This document shows positions 17,784 to 26,743 of a stretch of 64,000 bases of DNA, piece after piece. The first letter of the stretch is position 1, and each line of letters opens with the position of its first letter. The notes under the pieces were generated by a model. That model did no database searches and was not told the origin of the DNA. It saw nothing but the letters and a program-made list of their open reading frames with translations. Location: NCBI GenBank assembly GCA_016705245.1, contig JADIYM010000013.1, positions 93,683 to 157,682 on the forward strand. The letters run 5' to 3'. The translations under genes were made by a program, and so were the position numbers. Source of the DNA: Blastocatellia bacterium. Its GTDB lineage: Bacteria > Acidobacteriota > Blastocatellia > UBA7656 > JADIYM01.

Positions 17784-17820
17784 CGCTTCGCTCGGGGTTC
17801 TGGGTCAAACGTAGCGCGTT
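17784..17820. repeat. Right half of the REP interrupted by copy B
   Basis: CGCTTCGCT duplication, then CGGGGTTCTGGGTCAAAC, completing the reverse-oriented R3 REP split by copy B. Confidence 0.75.
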
Positions 17821-17835
17821 CTCAAGGGCTTCAAT

Positions 17836-17872
17836 GACAATCGCCGGAGGCCGATGGCCTCCGGCGATTGTC
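17836..17872 (-). terminator. Hairpin downstream of the TonB receptor gene
   Basis: Perfect 17-bp stem (GACAATCGCCGGAGGCC with GGCCTCCGGCGATTGTC) and a 3-base loop, 12 nt after the receptor stop codon on the minus strand. There is no good U-run, so it may act as an mRNA-stabilising or weak terminator hairpin. Confidence 0.6.
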
Positions 17873-17883
17873 GTGACGCCAGA

Positions 17884-20800
17884 TCAGAAGGAAATGCGCG
17901 CCGCAAACTGCACTACGCGTGGCGCGTTGAGAGTCTGCGTCACACGTCCGAAATTGACGCTGTTGACGTCCTGTGACGTGATGAAGAAGATCGGAGTGTT
18001 CAGGACATTGAAGAATTCGAACCGCAACTGAGCACTGACGCGCTCGGTAACGGCAATGTCCTTGATCAAGCTTGCGTCCCAGTTGAAGTTCGAGGGCGCG
18101 TTGAACTGCAGGAACTGCAACGATCCCAGTTGGCCCGGACCCGGGAGGAAAAACGCCTGCCCCGGGAACGGATCCTGTCCCGGTGGCGCCACCGCACGGC
18201 CATCGGGTCCGATGACCGACGGATCGATGTAGAACACTCCGTTCGGTGTCCTCTGAATGCCGAACAGGTCCTTGATCTGGTCACGCGTCAGCGACGAGTC
18301 GACCTGCGTCGAGCCCGGCGTGTACAAACCCCAGTTCGAGTTCACCGAAATGGGCGCCCCGCTGTTCCAGTTGAGGATCGACGTCATCGTCCACCCGCTC
18401 GCCAGATGCTCGAGGACCGAGTTCTCGGGATCCCAACGCTTGCCTTCACCGAACGGGAGCTCATAGATCACGTTCGCCTTGAAGTTGTGCGTCGTGTCGA
18501 AGAGCAGCCGGCGCTTGTCGTAGTTGAGGTTGTTGATGTTGAACGGGAAATCCTGGCGCTGCTGCTGTGTCCCGACGCCGAATCCGTAAGCCTTGCCGAA
18601 CGTGTAGTTCGCCTGGAATCCGAGGTCCTTCGAGAAGCGGCGCCGTACTTCCACCTGCAGCGCGTTGTAGTTCGAGAACGCTTCGTTGCCGAGCACGAGC
18701 GAGAAGAAAGTGCTCGGGTTCTGGACGAAAATGTCCGATCCGCCGAATCCGTTCAGGAAGTAGATCTGCCCTAGATCGGCCGCGCGTCCCTGTTGAATGA
18801 ACTGGCGGATTGTCGAGTTCGTCAGCAGTCCGCCCGCCTGGAGCGACGCGAAGACCGGAAGCGGCAGGCTGCCGCGAATGTTCGGGTTGTACCGCGGATC
18901 GAAGACGCCGTTGCTTGCCTGCGCCAGGTAGCCGTTGCGCTGCGCCTGCGCGACGTCGGCGGCAAATCCGTTCGAGATGACGTTGATGTCGTTGTAGTTG
19001 ATGTTCGACAGCAGATCGCGTCCGCGGTTGCCGACGTAGCGGATCGCGAGTGCTGTATCCCAGCCGAGCTCGCGTTCAACGCCGACGTTCCACTGCTGGT
19101 AATACGGCGTCTTGAGCTCGGGATCGATCCCCGCGATGAACAGCTGGTTGTTCTGGGCGAACGCCTCACGATACGAAAGCGGAATCTGGACATCCGGCGG
19201 AGCAAGTTCGGTGCCGAGCACCGTGTTGATGTCGCGCGCAAGAAGACCAAATGTGTCGCCGGTTGCGATGTTCGTATTCAGTCCCGGATTCGTCTCTGCG
19301 ACGAGCTGAACGGCCCGGACCGACTCGTCGTTGATGAACGCGATCGAAAATCCGCCGCGAACCACCGTCTTTCCATCGCCGAACACGTCCCAGGCGGCGC
19401 CGAGGTTTGGACCGAAGTTATTCTTGTCAGGCTTGAAGTAGAAACCGTCGACAAAGTCGAATGTGCCGTTCGGATCGATCGCCGATCCGATGCCGCCGGA
19501 GCCTGTCGGCAGCAGGCCGCGGTTCTCGGTCTCGCGCAGCGGCGAGATGTAGTCCCATCGAAGCCCCAGGTTCAGCGTGAGGCGCGAATTGAAACGCCAG
19601 GTATCCGACACGTAGAGCGCGTATTGATTGATCACGTTCTCCTGAAGCTGCTGGATCGGCTGGAAAACGAGATTGTCCTTGGACGCCACGTTGTATTCGC
19701 GGGTCGCCGAGTCGATGATGCCCGCAAGAGTCGCGATGAGCGCGTTGGCGTTCGCAACCGTGTTCGGGGATGCGCCCGCCGGATTCGGGAAGTCGCCCGA
19801 GCCGACGACGAAAGCGTCCGGCGTCGACGTGTTCGATCCGATCGCGATCCTTGGAGTGAGGTTGAAACTCTTAACGTTGCGGAGATTGACGAAATCGGCG
19901 CGGAACCCGAAGCGCAGGAAGTGGTCGCCCGTGATGTACGACGCGTCGTCGATGACCGACGTCACGATCGTTCTCCGCAGCTGCGGATCGAAGGCGACCT
20001 GCGGATCGGTGTTGAGCGGGAAAACGACGAAGTACGGAATATCCTCCGGTTGATCGACGCCGAACAGGACCGAGGAATTGTTGACCCCCGCGCGCAGGTC
20101 GTTCGTCAGACGGTCCGTCACGTTCGAGTTCCACCCGACGACGCCGAAGTGCACCGAGCTCGTCGTGAACCCGGTCGCCACCTCATTGAAGCTGCCGTCG
20201 ATGTCGGCGCGCGCGTCTCGCTCGCCCGTGTACTGATAGACCGCTTCCAGGTTGTGACGATCGTTGACGACGTAGTCGAGCCGCGTCGTGCCCTGGTTGC
20301 GATTCGTCGGAGTCGACTTGTTGAAGCTGTAGCCCGACGTGACGAGTCCGTCTCCGGCCAGGTCGCTGTTGGGCAGCGGCACCTGGGCGAGCAGCGACTG
20401 CGTGATCGGATCCAGCGCAAAGTCGCGGAGCTGGTGGAGGTTCACGGATCGCACCTGATTCGTAACCGAATCGAGATACTGGAACACGCCGGAGCGCGCT
20501 TCGGGCGTCAGCACCGTCGTAGTGAACGGCGTCGCTGAGCGCTCGCGGAAGCCCTCGTAGGATCCGAAGAAGAAGAACTTGTTGCGACCGTCGTAGAGAT
20601 TCGGGATGTACACCGGACCGCCCACGGCAAAGCCGAATTGATTCCGGATGAGCTGCGGCCGCTCGATGCGCGGCGTGGCCGCATTGTTGAACCAGTCGTT
20701 GGCCCCGAACGCGTCGTTGCGGTGGTACTCGAAGACTTCTCCGTGCAACTCGTTCGTTCCGGACGGCGTGACGAGCCGGATCGATGATGCGCCGGACTGG

Positions 20801-21513
20801 TCTGACGACGCGTTCTGCGACGTGACCGAGAACTCGCTGACACCCGAGACCGTTGTCCGATTCGGCGAAAACGACAATGCGTTCTCGCGCACGGCATAGT
20901 CCTGAATCGGAATGCCGTCCTGGGTGATCACACCCGAAGAGCTGCGCTGGCCGTTGATCGTGACACCCGCGCGGCCATTCGGAACGGTGACGCCCGGCTG
21001 AAGCTGAATGAGCTGGAGCGGATTGCGGCCGTCGAGCGGAAGCTCCGAGACCTGCCTGGGCGTGACGGTATTGGTGAGCTCGGCGTTCGTCGAGGTCACG
21101 ATGTTCTCGCCAGCGGTTACGGTCACACTTTCGGATACACCGCCGGCCGCGAGCTCCGCGACCAACCCGTATGACTTGCCGACTTCGATCACGACCTGTT
21201 CGAAATTGGACGTCTGGAAGTTGGCCGCCTCGACCGTCACCGTGTAGCTCCCAACGGGAAGCAGCGGAAACGTCGCGACACCGTTCTCATTCGAGACGGC
21301 CGTGGAGGACTGTGCGGTGCCGAAGTTAGTCGCGGTCACCGTTGCACCAACGATGGTTGCACCGGCTTCATCCTTGATCGTGACGATGAGGCTGCCGTTG
21401 GAGCCCTGCGCTGCCATCGCCAGTCCCGACCCGATCGAGGCGGAACCGCTGGCAAACGTCGCGAAAAGCGCGATGAGGGCCACCATCCTGCGCGTCGCAA
21501 AGTGAAATTTCAT
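17884..21513 (-). CDS. Oar-like TonB-dependent outer membrane receptor with carboxypeptidase-regulatory domain
   Basis: About 1,209 aa outer-membrane beta-barrel. The start at 21513 is fixed by AAGGAG about 8 nt upstream and a signal peptide (residues 1-36). Residues about 40-125 are a carboxypeptidase-regulatory-like (CarboxypepD_reg) fold (SLIVTIKDEAGATIVGATVT, NENGVATFPLLPVGSYTVTV). A plug domain follows (about 140-260; QVSELPLDGRNPLQLIQLQPG, TQDGIPIQDYAV), then the long barrel ending in VVQFAARISF with the C-terminal Phe needed for BAM recognition. This Oar/CarboxypepD_reg architecture is greatly expanded in Acidobacteriota, usually for uptake or binding of oligosaccharides or polymers. 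No TonB box was recognised. No partner genes are adjacent. Confidence 0.9.
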   Translation of the reverse strand: MKFHFATRRMVALIALFATFASGSASIGSGLAMAAQGSNGSLIVTIKDEAGATIVGATVTATNFGTAQSSTAVSNENGVATFPLLPVGSYTVTVEAANFQTSNFEQVVIEVGKSYGLVAELAAGGVSESVTVTAGENIVTSTNAELTNTVTPRQVSELPLDGRNPLQLIQLQPGVTVPNGRAGVTINGQRSSSGVITQDGIPIQDYAVRENALSFSPNRTTVSGVSEFSVTSQNASSDQSGASSIRLVTPSGTNELHGEVFEYHRNDAFGANDWFNNAATPRIERPQLIRNQFGFAVGGPVYIPNLYDGRNKFFFFGSYEGFRERSATPFTTTVLTPEARSGVFQYLDSVTNQVRSVNLHQLRDFALDPITQSLLAQVPLPNSDLAGDGLVTSGYSFNKSTPTNRNQGTTRLDYVVNDRHNLEAVYQYTGERDARADIDGSFNEVATGFTTSSVHFGVVGWNSNVTDRLTNDLRAGVNNSSVLFGVDQPEDIPYFVVFPLNTDPQVAFDPQLRRTIVTSVIDDASYITGDHFLRFGFRADFVNLRNVKSFNLTPRIAIGSNTSTPDAFVVGSGDFPNPAGASPNTVANANALIATLAGIIDSATREYNVASKDNLVFQPIQQLQENVINQYALYVSDTWRFNSRLTLNLGLRWDYISPLRETENRGLLPTGSGGIGSAIDPNGTFDFVDGFYFKPDKNNFGPNLGAAWDVFGDGKTVVRGGFSIAFINDESVRAVQLVAETNPGLNTNIATGDTFGLLARDINTVLGTELAPPDVQIPLSYREAFAQNNQLFIAGIDPELKTPYYQQWNVGVERELGWDTALAIRYVGNRGRDLLSNINYNDINVISNGFAADVAQAQRNGYLAQASNGVFDPRYNPNIRGSLPLPVFASLQAGGLLTNSTIRQFIQQGRAADLGQIYFLNGFGGSDIFVQNPSTFFSLVLGNEAFSNYNALQVEVRRRFSKDLGFQANYTFGKAYGFGVGTQQQRQDFPFNINNLNYDKRRLLFDTTHNFKANVIYELPFGEGKRWDPENSVLEHLASGWTMTSILNWNSGAPISVNSNWGLYTPGSTQVDSSLTRDQIKDLFGIQRTPNGVFYIDPSVIGPDGRAVAPPGQDPFPGQAFFLPGPGQLGSLQFLQFNAPSNFNWDASLIKDIAVTERVSAQLRFEFFNVLNTPIFFITSQDVNSVNFGRVTQTLNAPRVVQFAARISF

Positions 21514-22040
21514 GGGAATCTCCTTACTCTCGGCTTCCACCCGGTGAAGCCCAACCCTTGCTGGATTCGCGCGTGCTCGAATTCCGAAAGCACGCTGTTC
21601 CACTGCACCGGTGCAACGAGTGTTCCAGCGGGCCGAGCGGTGTCGATTGTTGATTTCAGGAGACTTGTGGATTCGGGCGGACCCATGGAAACCGAGAAGC
21701 TCAACCAGAAATATGAACGAATCCGAGAATCAGATTTTCTGTAATCTGCTGAATACGGGAGAGTTACATTTGTTACAGTTGGAAAGCGTGGGTAGGTGTG
21801 TGGCCCGGAGCGCCAATCGAATGCGATCGGTCGTGCTCACAATTGTGCTTTTCGAGTTGGACCCGATCGCCCGGCACTGATCGAGATTTTGGAATGGCAA
21901 GATGGCCCCTCTCTACCGCTCGGGGTTCTGGTTCTTCTCTCGATGTGAAGATTTTCGCGATTTTTTCTTGCGCGACGCGTCAAGTCTCGCGTACAGTGCG
22001 GTTTGCCCCAACCAGCCAGGTTTAAGGACACACCAACAGC
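21514..22040. other. Divergent intergenic region, regulatory
   Basis: 527 bases between the divergent receptor and MreB-like genes; no gene seen. It is more AT-rich than its surroundings. Notable parts: an inverted repeat CAGATT-N6-AATCTG (21731-21748), a nearby direct repeat GTTACATTTGTTAC (about 21764-21777), and a degenerate REP remnant at about 21904-21932 (ACCGCTCGGGGTTCTGG). The inverted repeat is a possible operator for the receptor gene. Confidence 0.4.
21968..21997 (+). promoter_or_regulatory. Possible sigma-70-like promoter for the MreB-like gene
   Basis: TTGCGC, 18-bp spacer, TACAGT, about 43 bp before the GTG start. By eye only. Confidence 0.3.
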
Positions 22041-23075
22041 GTGGGAGTTCTCTCGATTTTCCCGGGAATTCGCCGGCGGATTGCGGACCCTGATCTAGCG
22101 ATTGATCTCGGAACCGCAAATACCCGCATGTACGCAGCAGGAAAGGGGCTTCTTGCTGACGAACCATCCGTCGTTGGAATCAGTGCCGAGACCGGCTTCG
22201 TCGAGGCCATCGGGTCACGCGCGGCCAGCCTGGCCACGAATCCCGACGAGAGCTTCCGGTCGGTGTTTCCGTTGCGTGCCGGGGTCATCGAAGACCTCGA
22301 CGCCGCAGCCGCACTGCTGACACCACTTTTCCGGCGCGCCAAGCGCTTCGGATTGATTCGGCCTCGAGTCCTCGCTTGTGCGCCGACCGATGCCTGCGAC
22401 GAAGAGCGCGCGGCGATCGTCGAAGCCGCATCGCGAGCAGGCGCTGCATCGGTGACGATCGCGCCTGAGCCGCTGGCCGCGGCAATCGGTGCCGGTCTCG
22501 ACGTGTCGTCCCCTTATGCCCAGATGATCGTCGACGTCGGCGACGGTGTGACCGACATTGCCGTCATCTGCTCGGGCGAAGTCATTCTGGCCTCTGCGGT
22601 CCGAACGGCGTGCAGCGATCTGCATACGGCGGTTCGGAGGTCGATCGTCGACTCTCACGGTGCGTGGCTCTACATGCGGGAGGCCGAGCGCCTCACGCGC
22701 ACGGTCGGCGTCGCCCGCGGCGAACGACCGGTCCGGGAGCACACGGCGCGGGGCGCTGATTGCCGAACGGGGCGAGACACGCGAATCACCGTAAGCAACC
22801 GCGAAGTATCTGCCGCGATGGATCCTGTCGTCGATACGATCATCGGCGCCGTCCTTCGTGTCGTTGCCGATCTGCCGACCGGAACATCGTGCGAAGTCAT
22901 CGAGAGCGGAGTGTGCCTGACCGGTGGCGGTGCCGCACTTCCAGGACTTGCAGAGCTACTTGCGAAGGAAACCCAGCTCGACGTCAAGCCCGCGGCGGAT
23001 CCGCTTCGTGCCGTGATCAACGGTGCACGACAGATGCTGACGGTCTGCAATCGAACCGGCCTCTGGATGAACTGA
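22041..23075 (+). CDS. Divergent MreB-like actin-family ATPase
   Basis: 344 aa cytoplasmic protein with the actin/Hsp70 fold signatures of the MreB class. Phosphate-1 loop DLGTANTRMY (residues about 21-30), hinge region PTDACDEERAAIVEAA, phosphate-2 loop IVDVGDGVTDIAVI, and adenosine motif GVCLTGGGAALPGLAELL. It starts with GTG (MGVLSIFPGIRRRIADP); MreB usually begins with a similar short amphipathic stretch before DLAIDLGTA. Compared with canonical MreB, the segment after residue about 230 (GERPVREHTARGADCRTG) is unusual and may alter polymer contacts. No mreC, mreD or rodA is adjacent, so this may be a paralogue rather than the main cell-shape filament. It lies convergent to rseP. Confidence 0.8.
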   Translation: MGVLSIFPGIRRRIADPDLAIDLGTANTRMYAAGKGLLADEPSVVGISAETGFVEAIGSRAASLATNPDESFRSVFPLRAGVIEDLDAAAALLTPLFRRAKRFGLIRPRVLACAPTDACDEERAAIVEAASRAGAASVTIAPEPLAAAIGAGLDVSSPYAQMIVDVGDGVTDIAVICSGEVILASAVRTACSDLHTAVRRSIVDSHGAWLYMREAERLTRTVGVARGERPVREHTARGADCRTGRDTRITVSNREVSAAMDPVVDTIIGAVLRVVADLPTGTSCEVIESGVCLTGGGAALPGLAELLAKETQLDVKPAADPLRAVINGARQMLTVCNRTGLWMN

Positions 23076-23114
23076 GCCGGGTCGCTGTCCGGGCCGTTGT
23101 CCGTGTTGCAGGCT

Positions 23115-23209
23115 CAGTGTCTCTGCGCCTTCGCGCCTCTGTGTGCGAAGCTCTGCCTGTCCGGAACGCGAAGAGCTTCGCGCACGGAGACACTGAGACA
23201 CAGAGCCGC
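23115..23209. repeat. Inverted repeat between convergent genes (GTGTCTCTG type)
   Basis: Imperfect long palindrome: GTGTCTCTGCGCC... on the left and GGAGACACTGAGACACAG on the right, with GCGAAGCTCT/AGAGCTTCGC at the centre. It lies just after the MreB-like stop and before the rseP stop. A similar sequence is at 54498-54604. Probably a bidirectional terminator or REP-like element. Confidence 0.7.
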
Positions 23210-23218
23210 CGAGGACCG

Positions 23219-24622
23219 CTAACGCCCTGAGTTCTGATTGGCGGGCTGTGATGCCGCCGGAGGCGCCTCGACCGGTGCCGGTCCGACAATCTTCTTGCGA
23301 ATGTCGTTGTAGAAGACGAATCCCATCAGAAGGACGATCAGGACGAGACCGACGTTGATCATCTTCTCCTTCGCATTTAGCGAAAGCTGCAATCCGAACA
23401 GGCCGAGCAACCACTCCAGGAAGAGCATGAAGATGAGACCGCCGTCGAGGACCGGAATCGGCAGCAGGTTGAAGATGCCGAGGTTCAGGCTGAGCAATCC
23501 CATGAGGTCGAACACGGGACCGACCCCCTGCTGGGCTGCCTGTCCGACGATCTCCGCGATCCCGATCGGACCGGCGAGCGCCGAGCTTGCCGAGCGCTGA
23601 CCCGAGAAGATCTGGCCGATGGCCGCGCCCGTGATCTTCAGGAAATGCATATTCTGATCGATGGCGTAAACCATCGCGTCCTTCGGACCAAGCGGGGTCG
23701 TGATCATTTCGACGCCGGTAATGTCCGGCGCAAATCCAAGCCTACCGACGCCGCCTTCCTCAACCGTCCTGGCCGTCAGGTTCAGCGTCTCGTCACCGCG
23801 CTTCACCACGAGCGCGACCTCCTGGCCGGGCTTCTCGTTGATCCGCTTGATGAGGCCATAGACGTCGGGACCGACCTGGAAATCGTCGACCGAAACGATG
23901 GTGTCGCCCGGCTTCATTCCGGCGATCTCCGCCGGCATTCCGGCGCTGACCGCCTTGGCGATGACGACCGCCCCGGCCATGTCCGGCTGGACGCCGAGAC
24001 TTCCAATGGCTTCTCCCCGATTGATCGAGTCGAGGGTTGCAGTGATGTCGAGCGTCTGTCCGCCCCGGTCGATCGTGACGATGACCGTATGTCCCGGCGA
24101 AAGCATCTCGCGCGACGCGAAGTCGCGCCACATCGGCACCACGATGCCGTCGAACTTGACGATGCGATCACCGGGCTGAATTCCCGCCTTCGCACCAGCT
24201 GCCTTCGGATCGACGAGGCCGACCACGGCCGGCTTGTTCAGAAACGCCGGCGCGGAATACGAGAGCATGCTGGCGATGAACGGAATGGCGATAGCCGTCA
24301 GTATGTTCGCGACCGGGCCGGCGATTGCGACCAGGAAGCGGTGCCACTTCGAGTGCGAAAGGAATTCGTCTGGCGCTCCGGCACGATCCTCGGCGATGTT
24401 GTCACCGGCCATCTTCACGTACCCGCCAAGAGGCAGCAGCGAGATTCGATAGTCCGTGTCGCCGCGCTTGAAGCCGAGGATGCGCTTGCCGAATCCGAGG
24501 CTGAAGACCTCGACGCGAATGCCGAGCCATTTGGCCACGAGAAAGTGGCCCGCCTCGTGAATGAAGATCATGGCTCCAAGCACGAGCAGGAAGATCGGCA
24601 GGTATTGAACGAAGCTGGACAC
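23219..24622 (-). CDS. rseP: RIP metalloprotease RseP (site-2 protease)
   Basis: 467 aa inner-membrane zinc protease that cuts transmembrane anti-sigma factors and signal-peptide remnants. The GTG at 24622 follows GGAGG by about 8 nt and puts the catalytic motif HEAGH (H22-H26) in the first helix, as in family members. Other features: the GGYVKMAGD reentrant-loop segment, two PDZ domains (about 125-205 and 210-290; GIQPGDRIVKFDG, GMKPGDTIVSVDD), and the second metal motif NLLPIPVLDGG in the third helix. It ends in a Pro/Ala-rich tail. Usually sits in the dxr-bamA cluster, but here it stands between a MreB-like and a TolC gene. No dxr or bamA is in the window. Confidence 0.93.
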   Translation of the reverse strand: MSSFVQYLPIFLLVLGAMIFIHEAGHFLVAKWLGIRVEVFSLGFGKRILGFKRGDTDYRISLLPLGGYVKMAGDNIAEDRAGAPDEFLSHSKWHRFLVAIAGPVANILTAIAIPFIASMLSYSAPAFLNKPAVVGLVDPKAAGAKAGIQPGDRIVKFDGIVVPMWRDFASREMLSPGHTVIVTIDRGGQTLDITATLDSINRGEAIGSLGVQPDMAGAVVIAKAVSAGMPAEIAGMKPGDTIVSVDDFQVGPDVYGLIKRINEKPGQEVALVVKRGDETLNLTARTVEEGGVGRLGFAPDITGVEMITTPLGPKDAMVYAIDQNMHFLKITGAAIGQIFSGQRSASSALAGPIGIAEIVGQAAQQGVGPVFDLMGLLSLNLGIFNLLPIPVLDGGLIFMLFLEWLLGLFGLQLSLNAKEKMINVGLVLIVLLMGFVFYNDIRKKIVGPAPVEAPPAASQPANQNSGR

Positions 24623-24802
24623 GGACGTACCTCCTCGAAAGTGAGCGACCAGAAAGTGTACCGCACGCTGTCGAGAGCTTGCCACCACGAGTTCGTCCAG
24701 GCCTGGTCCGAAGTCTCGGAACTCTGATGAAACAGGCGCGGGAATCTCGTCGTATCAAGCGGCGTCCGAAACAACAGCCTACGAATGGAACGAGATACAG
24801 GT

Positions 24803-26614
24803 ATGCGCACACGTTCGACGTCACCCACGACACGGCTCCAGATCGTTGGAGCGGTTCTGGCGGCCACCTTCGTCATCGCCCCGGGGGCCGTGCTGGCCAA
24901 TGGGCGCCGCCCAGCCTCGAGACCTTCGGCAAAACCCGCAGCCGCGGCGCCTGTCGCAGCCGCGCCGGATGCGAAGGCGAACGAGACCTTTGATGACGTG
25001 CCCCCGATCCAGGGCCAGGCACCGAATCCTCCGCAGGACCCATCGACAACGCCGAACAACCAGCTGACGGCCACGTCGCCGCTCATCACGTTTGTCGATG
25101 TTCCGGCGACTCGCGTCGGCGTCGACCAGGCGAATGTGCTGTCGCTGACGATGCACGATGCCATCAAGATGGCGGTGGCGAACAACCTGAGCATCGAGAT
25201 CAGCAAGTTCGACGTGCGCAGTTCCGAATACGACCTTATCTCGGCGAAGGGCGGCTACGATCCGCTGCTCGCGGCCGACATTGGATTCACGTCGGCGACC
25301 TTTCCGGTGACCTCGCTCTTCCAGGGCGGTGGAACCGACGCGTCGGTGACGCAGAAGGAACTCGCGTTCAACGCCTCGTTCCAGCGACTGCTCGAGTCGG
25401 GCGGCAACTTCAAGGCCACGTTCAACAACACGCGTGAGACGACCGACAGCACGGCGTCGACCCTCAATCCGATCTATCGGCCGACCCTGACTCTCGACAT
25501 TTCGCAGCCATTGATGCGCAACTTCAAGATCGACTCGACGCGCCGCCAGATCAAGCTTGCGAAGAAGCAGCTCGACCTCACGGACGTCCAGTTCCGGCAG
25601 CAGGTGATCGACACGATCACGAGCGTCCAGCGCGCCTACTGGGACCTCGTTTATGCGCTCCGAAACGAGCAGATTCAGCGCGAGTCGGTCGAGCTTGCGC
25701 GCGTGCAGCTCGAGAACAACCTTCGCCAGGTCGAGGCCGGAACGCTCGCGCCCATCGAGCTGCGATCGACCGAGTCAAACCTCGAGCTGCGAAAGGAATT
25801 TGTCATTACCGCGCTGCAGGCCATCACGACGGCCGAGAACACGCTGAAGAACCTCATGTTCAACGATCCGGGCGACCCGATGTGGTTTGCTCGCATCACG
25901 CCGGTAGATCCGGCCGGTCTCGTGCCGACCGGCGCGGACCTCGATTCTTCGATGAAGGCCGCGGTCCTCAACCGTCCGGAGCTGACCCAGCTCAAACTGC
26001 GAACCGAGCTCAAGCAGATCGACCGGGAGTTTTTCAAGAACCAGCTCAAGCCTCAGGTCGATGCGTTCTTCCAGTATTCGCTCCGCGGCACGGCCGGTTC
26101 ACCGGCAATCTCCACCGGCAATCCGGTATTCGTGCCTGAACAGTTCATCGGTGGCTACGGTCGTTCGATCGGAACGCTCTTCAGTACGGACTTCCCCACG
26201 TACTCGGTGGGAGTCAGGTTCAGTTTCCCGATCGGTAACAACGTCGCCGAGGCGAACTTTGGCCGGACGGAGGCGGAACTGCGACAACTCGATGCGGAAC
26301 AGCGTCGGATGGTCCAGAGCATCCAGGTCGAGGTCCGCAATGCGCTTCAGTCCGTCGATGCCGCGCGCCAGCGCTTCGAGGCTGCCAGGGCATCGCGCGT
26401 GGCCGCGGAAGCACAGTTGCGCGGCGAGGAGGAACGATTCCGCGCTGGCCTGTCCACGAACTTCTTCGTGCTCGACCGGCAGAATCAGTTGTCCGAGGCA
26501 CGCGGCCGTGAGGCTCTGGCTTTGACCGACTACAACAAGGCCATCGTCGAGCTGCAGCGGGTTACTGGAACGACTGAATCAGTCAATGGCGTGACGATCG
26601 AATCGACTGAGTAG
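24803..26614 (+). CDS. TolC-like outer membrane efflux protein
   Basis: About 603 aa. I prefer the ATG at 24803 (residues 1-33 then form a signal peptide, TRLQIVGAVLAATFVIAPG) over the ATG at 24785. A Pro/Ala-rich, probably disordered stretch (about 35-100) precedes the paired OEP (outer membrane efflux protein) repeats. The first has LTMHDAIKMAVANNLSIEIS and a long helix YWDLVYALRNEQIQRESVEL; the second has AAVLNRPELTQLKLRTEL and ALQSVDAARQRFEAARASR. These form the trimeric channel-tunnel of type I secretion or RND/ABC efflux systems. No membrane-fusion or pump gene is next to it, so it probably serves several exporters. Confidence 0.88.
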   Translation: MRTRSTSPTTRLQIVGAVLAATFVIAPGAVLANGRRPASRPSAKPAAAAPVAAAPDAKANETFDDVPPIQGQAPNPPQDPSTTPNNQLTATSPLITFVDVPATRVGVDQANVLSLTMHDAIKMAVANNLSIEISKFDVRSSEYDLISAKGGYDPLLAADIGFTSATFPVTSLFQGGGTDASVTQKELAFNASFQRLLESGGNFKATFNNTRETTDSTASTLNPIYRPTLTLDISQPLMRNFKIDSTRRQIKLAKKQLDLTDVQFRQQVIDTITSVQRAYWDLVYALRNEQIQRESVELARVQLENNLRQVEAGTLAPIELRSTESNLELRKEFVITALQAITTAENTLKNLMFNDPGDPMWFARITPVDPAGLVPTGADLDSSMKAAVLNRPELTQLKLRTELKQIDREFFKNQLKPQVDAFFQYSLRGTAGSPAISTGNPVFVPEQFIGGYGRSIGTLFSTDFPTYSVGVRFSFPIGNNVAEANFGRTEAELRQLDAEQRRMVQSIQVEVRNALQSVDAARQRFEAARASRVAAEAQLRGEEERFRAGLSTNFFVLDRQNQLSEARGREALALTDYNKAIVELQRVTGTTESVNGVTIESTE

Positions 26615-26629
26615 GCGGGAGTCGAGAAT

Positions 26630-26735
26630 GCGTTGCCGTACTGAGAGCACGGAGGCACGGAGAGCACGGAGTCACGATGTTTGAATCTCTGTTCTCTACG
26701 TGCCTTTGTGCTCTCTGTGCGGCAACGCCTTTTCA
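26630..26735. repeat. Inverted repeat after tolC-like gene (GCACGGAG type)
   Basis: GTTGCCGTACTGAGAGCACG on the left, GTGCTCTCTGTGCGGCAACG on the right, with GCACGGAGGCACGGAG-like repeats inside. Located between convergent genes; a candidate bidirectional terminator. Confidence 0.7.
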
Positions 26736-26743
26736 CTGGGTTG

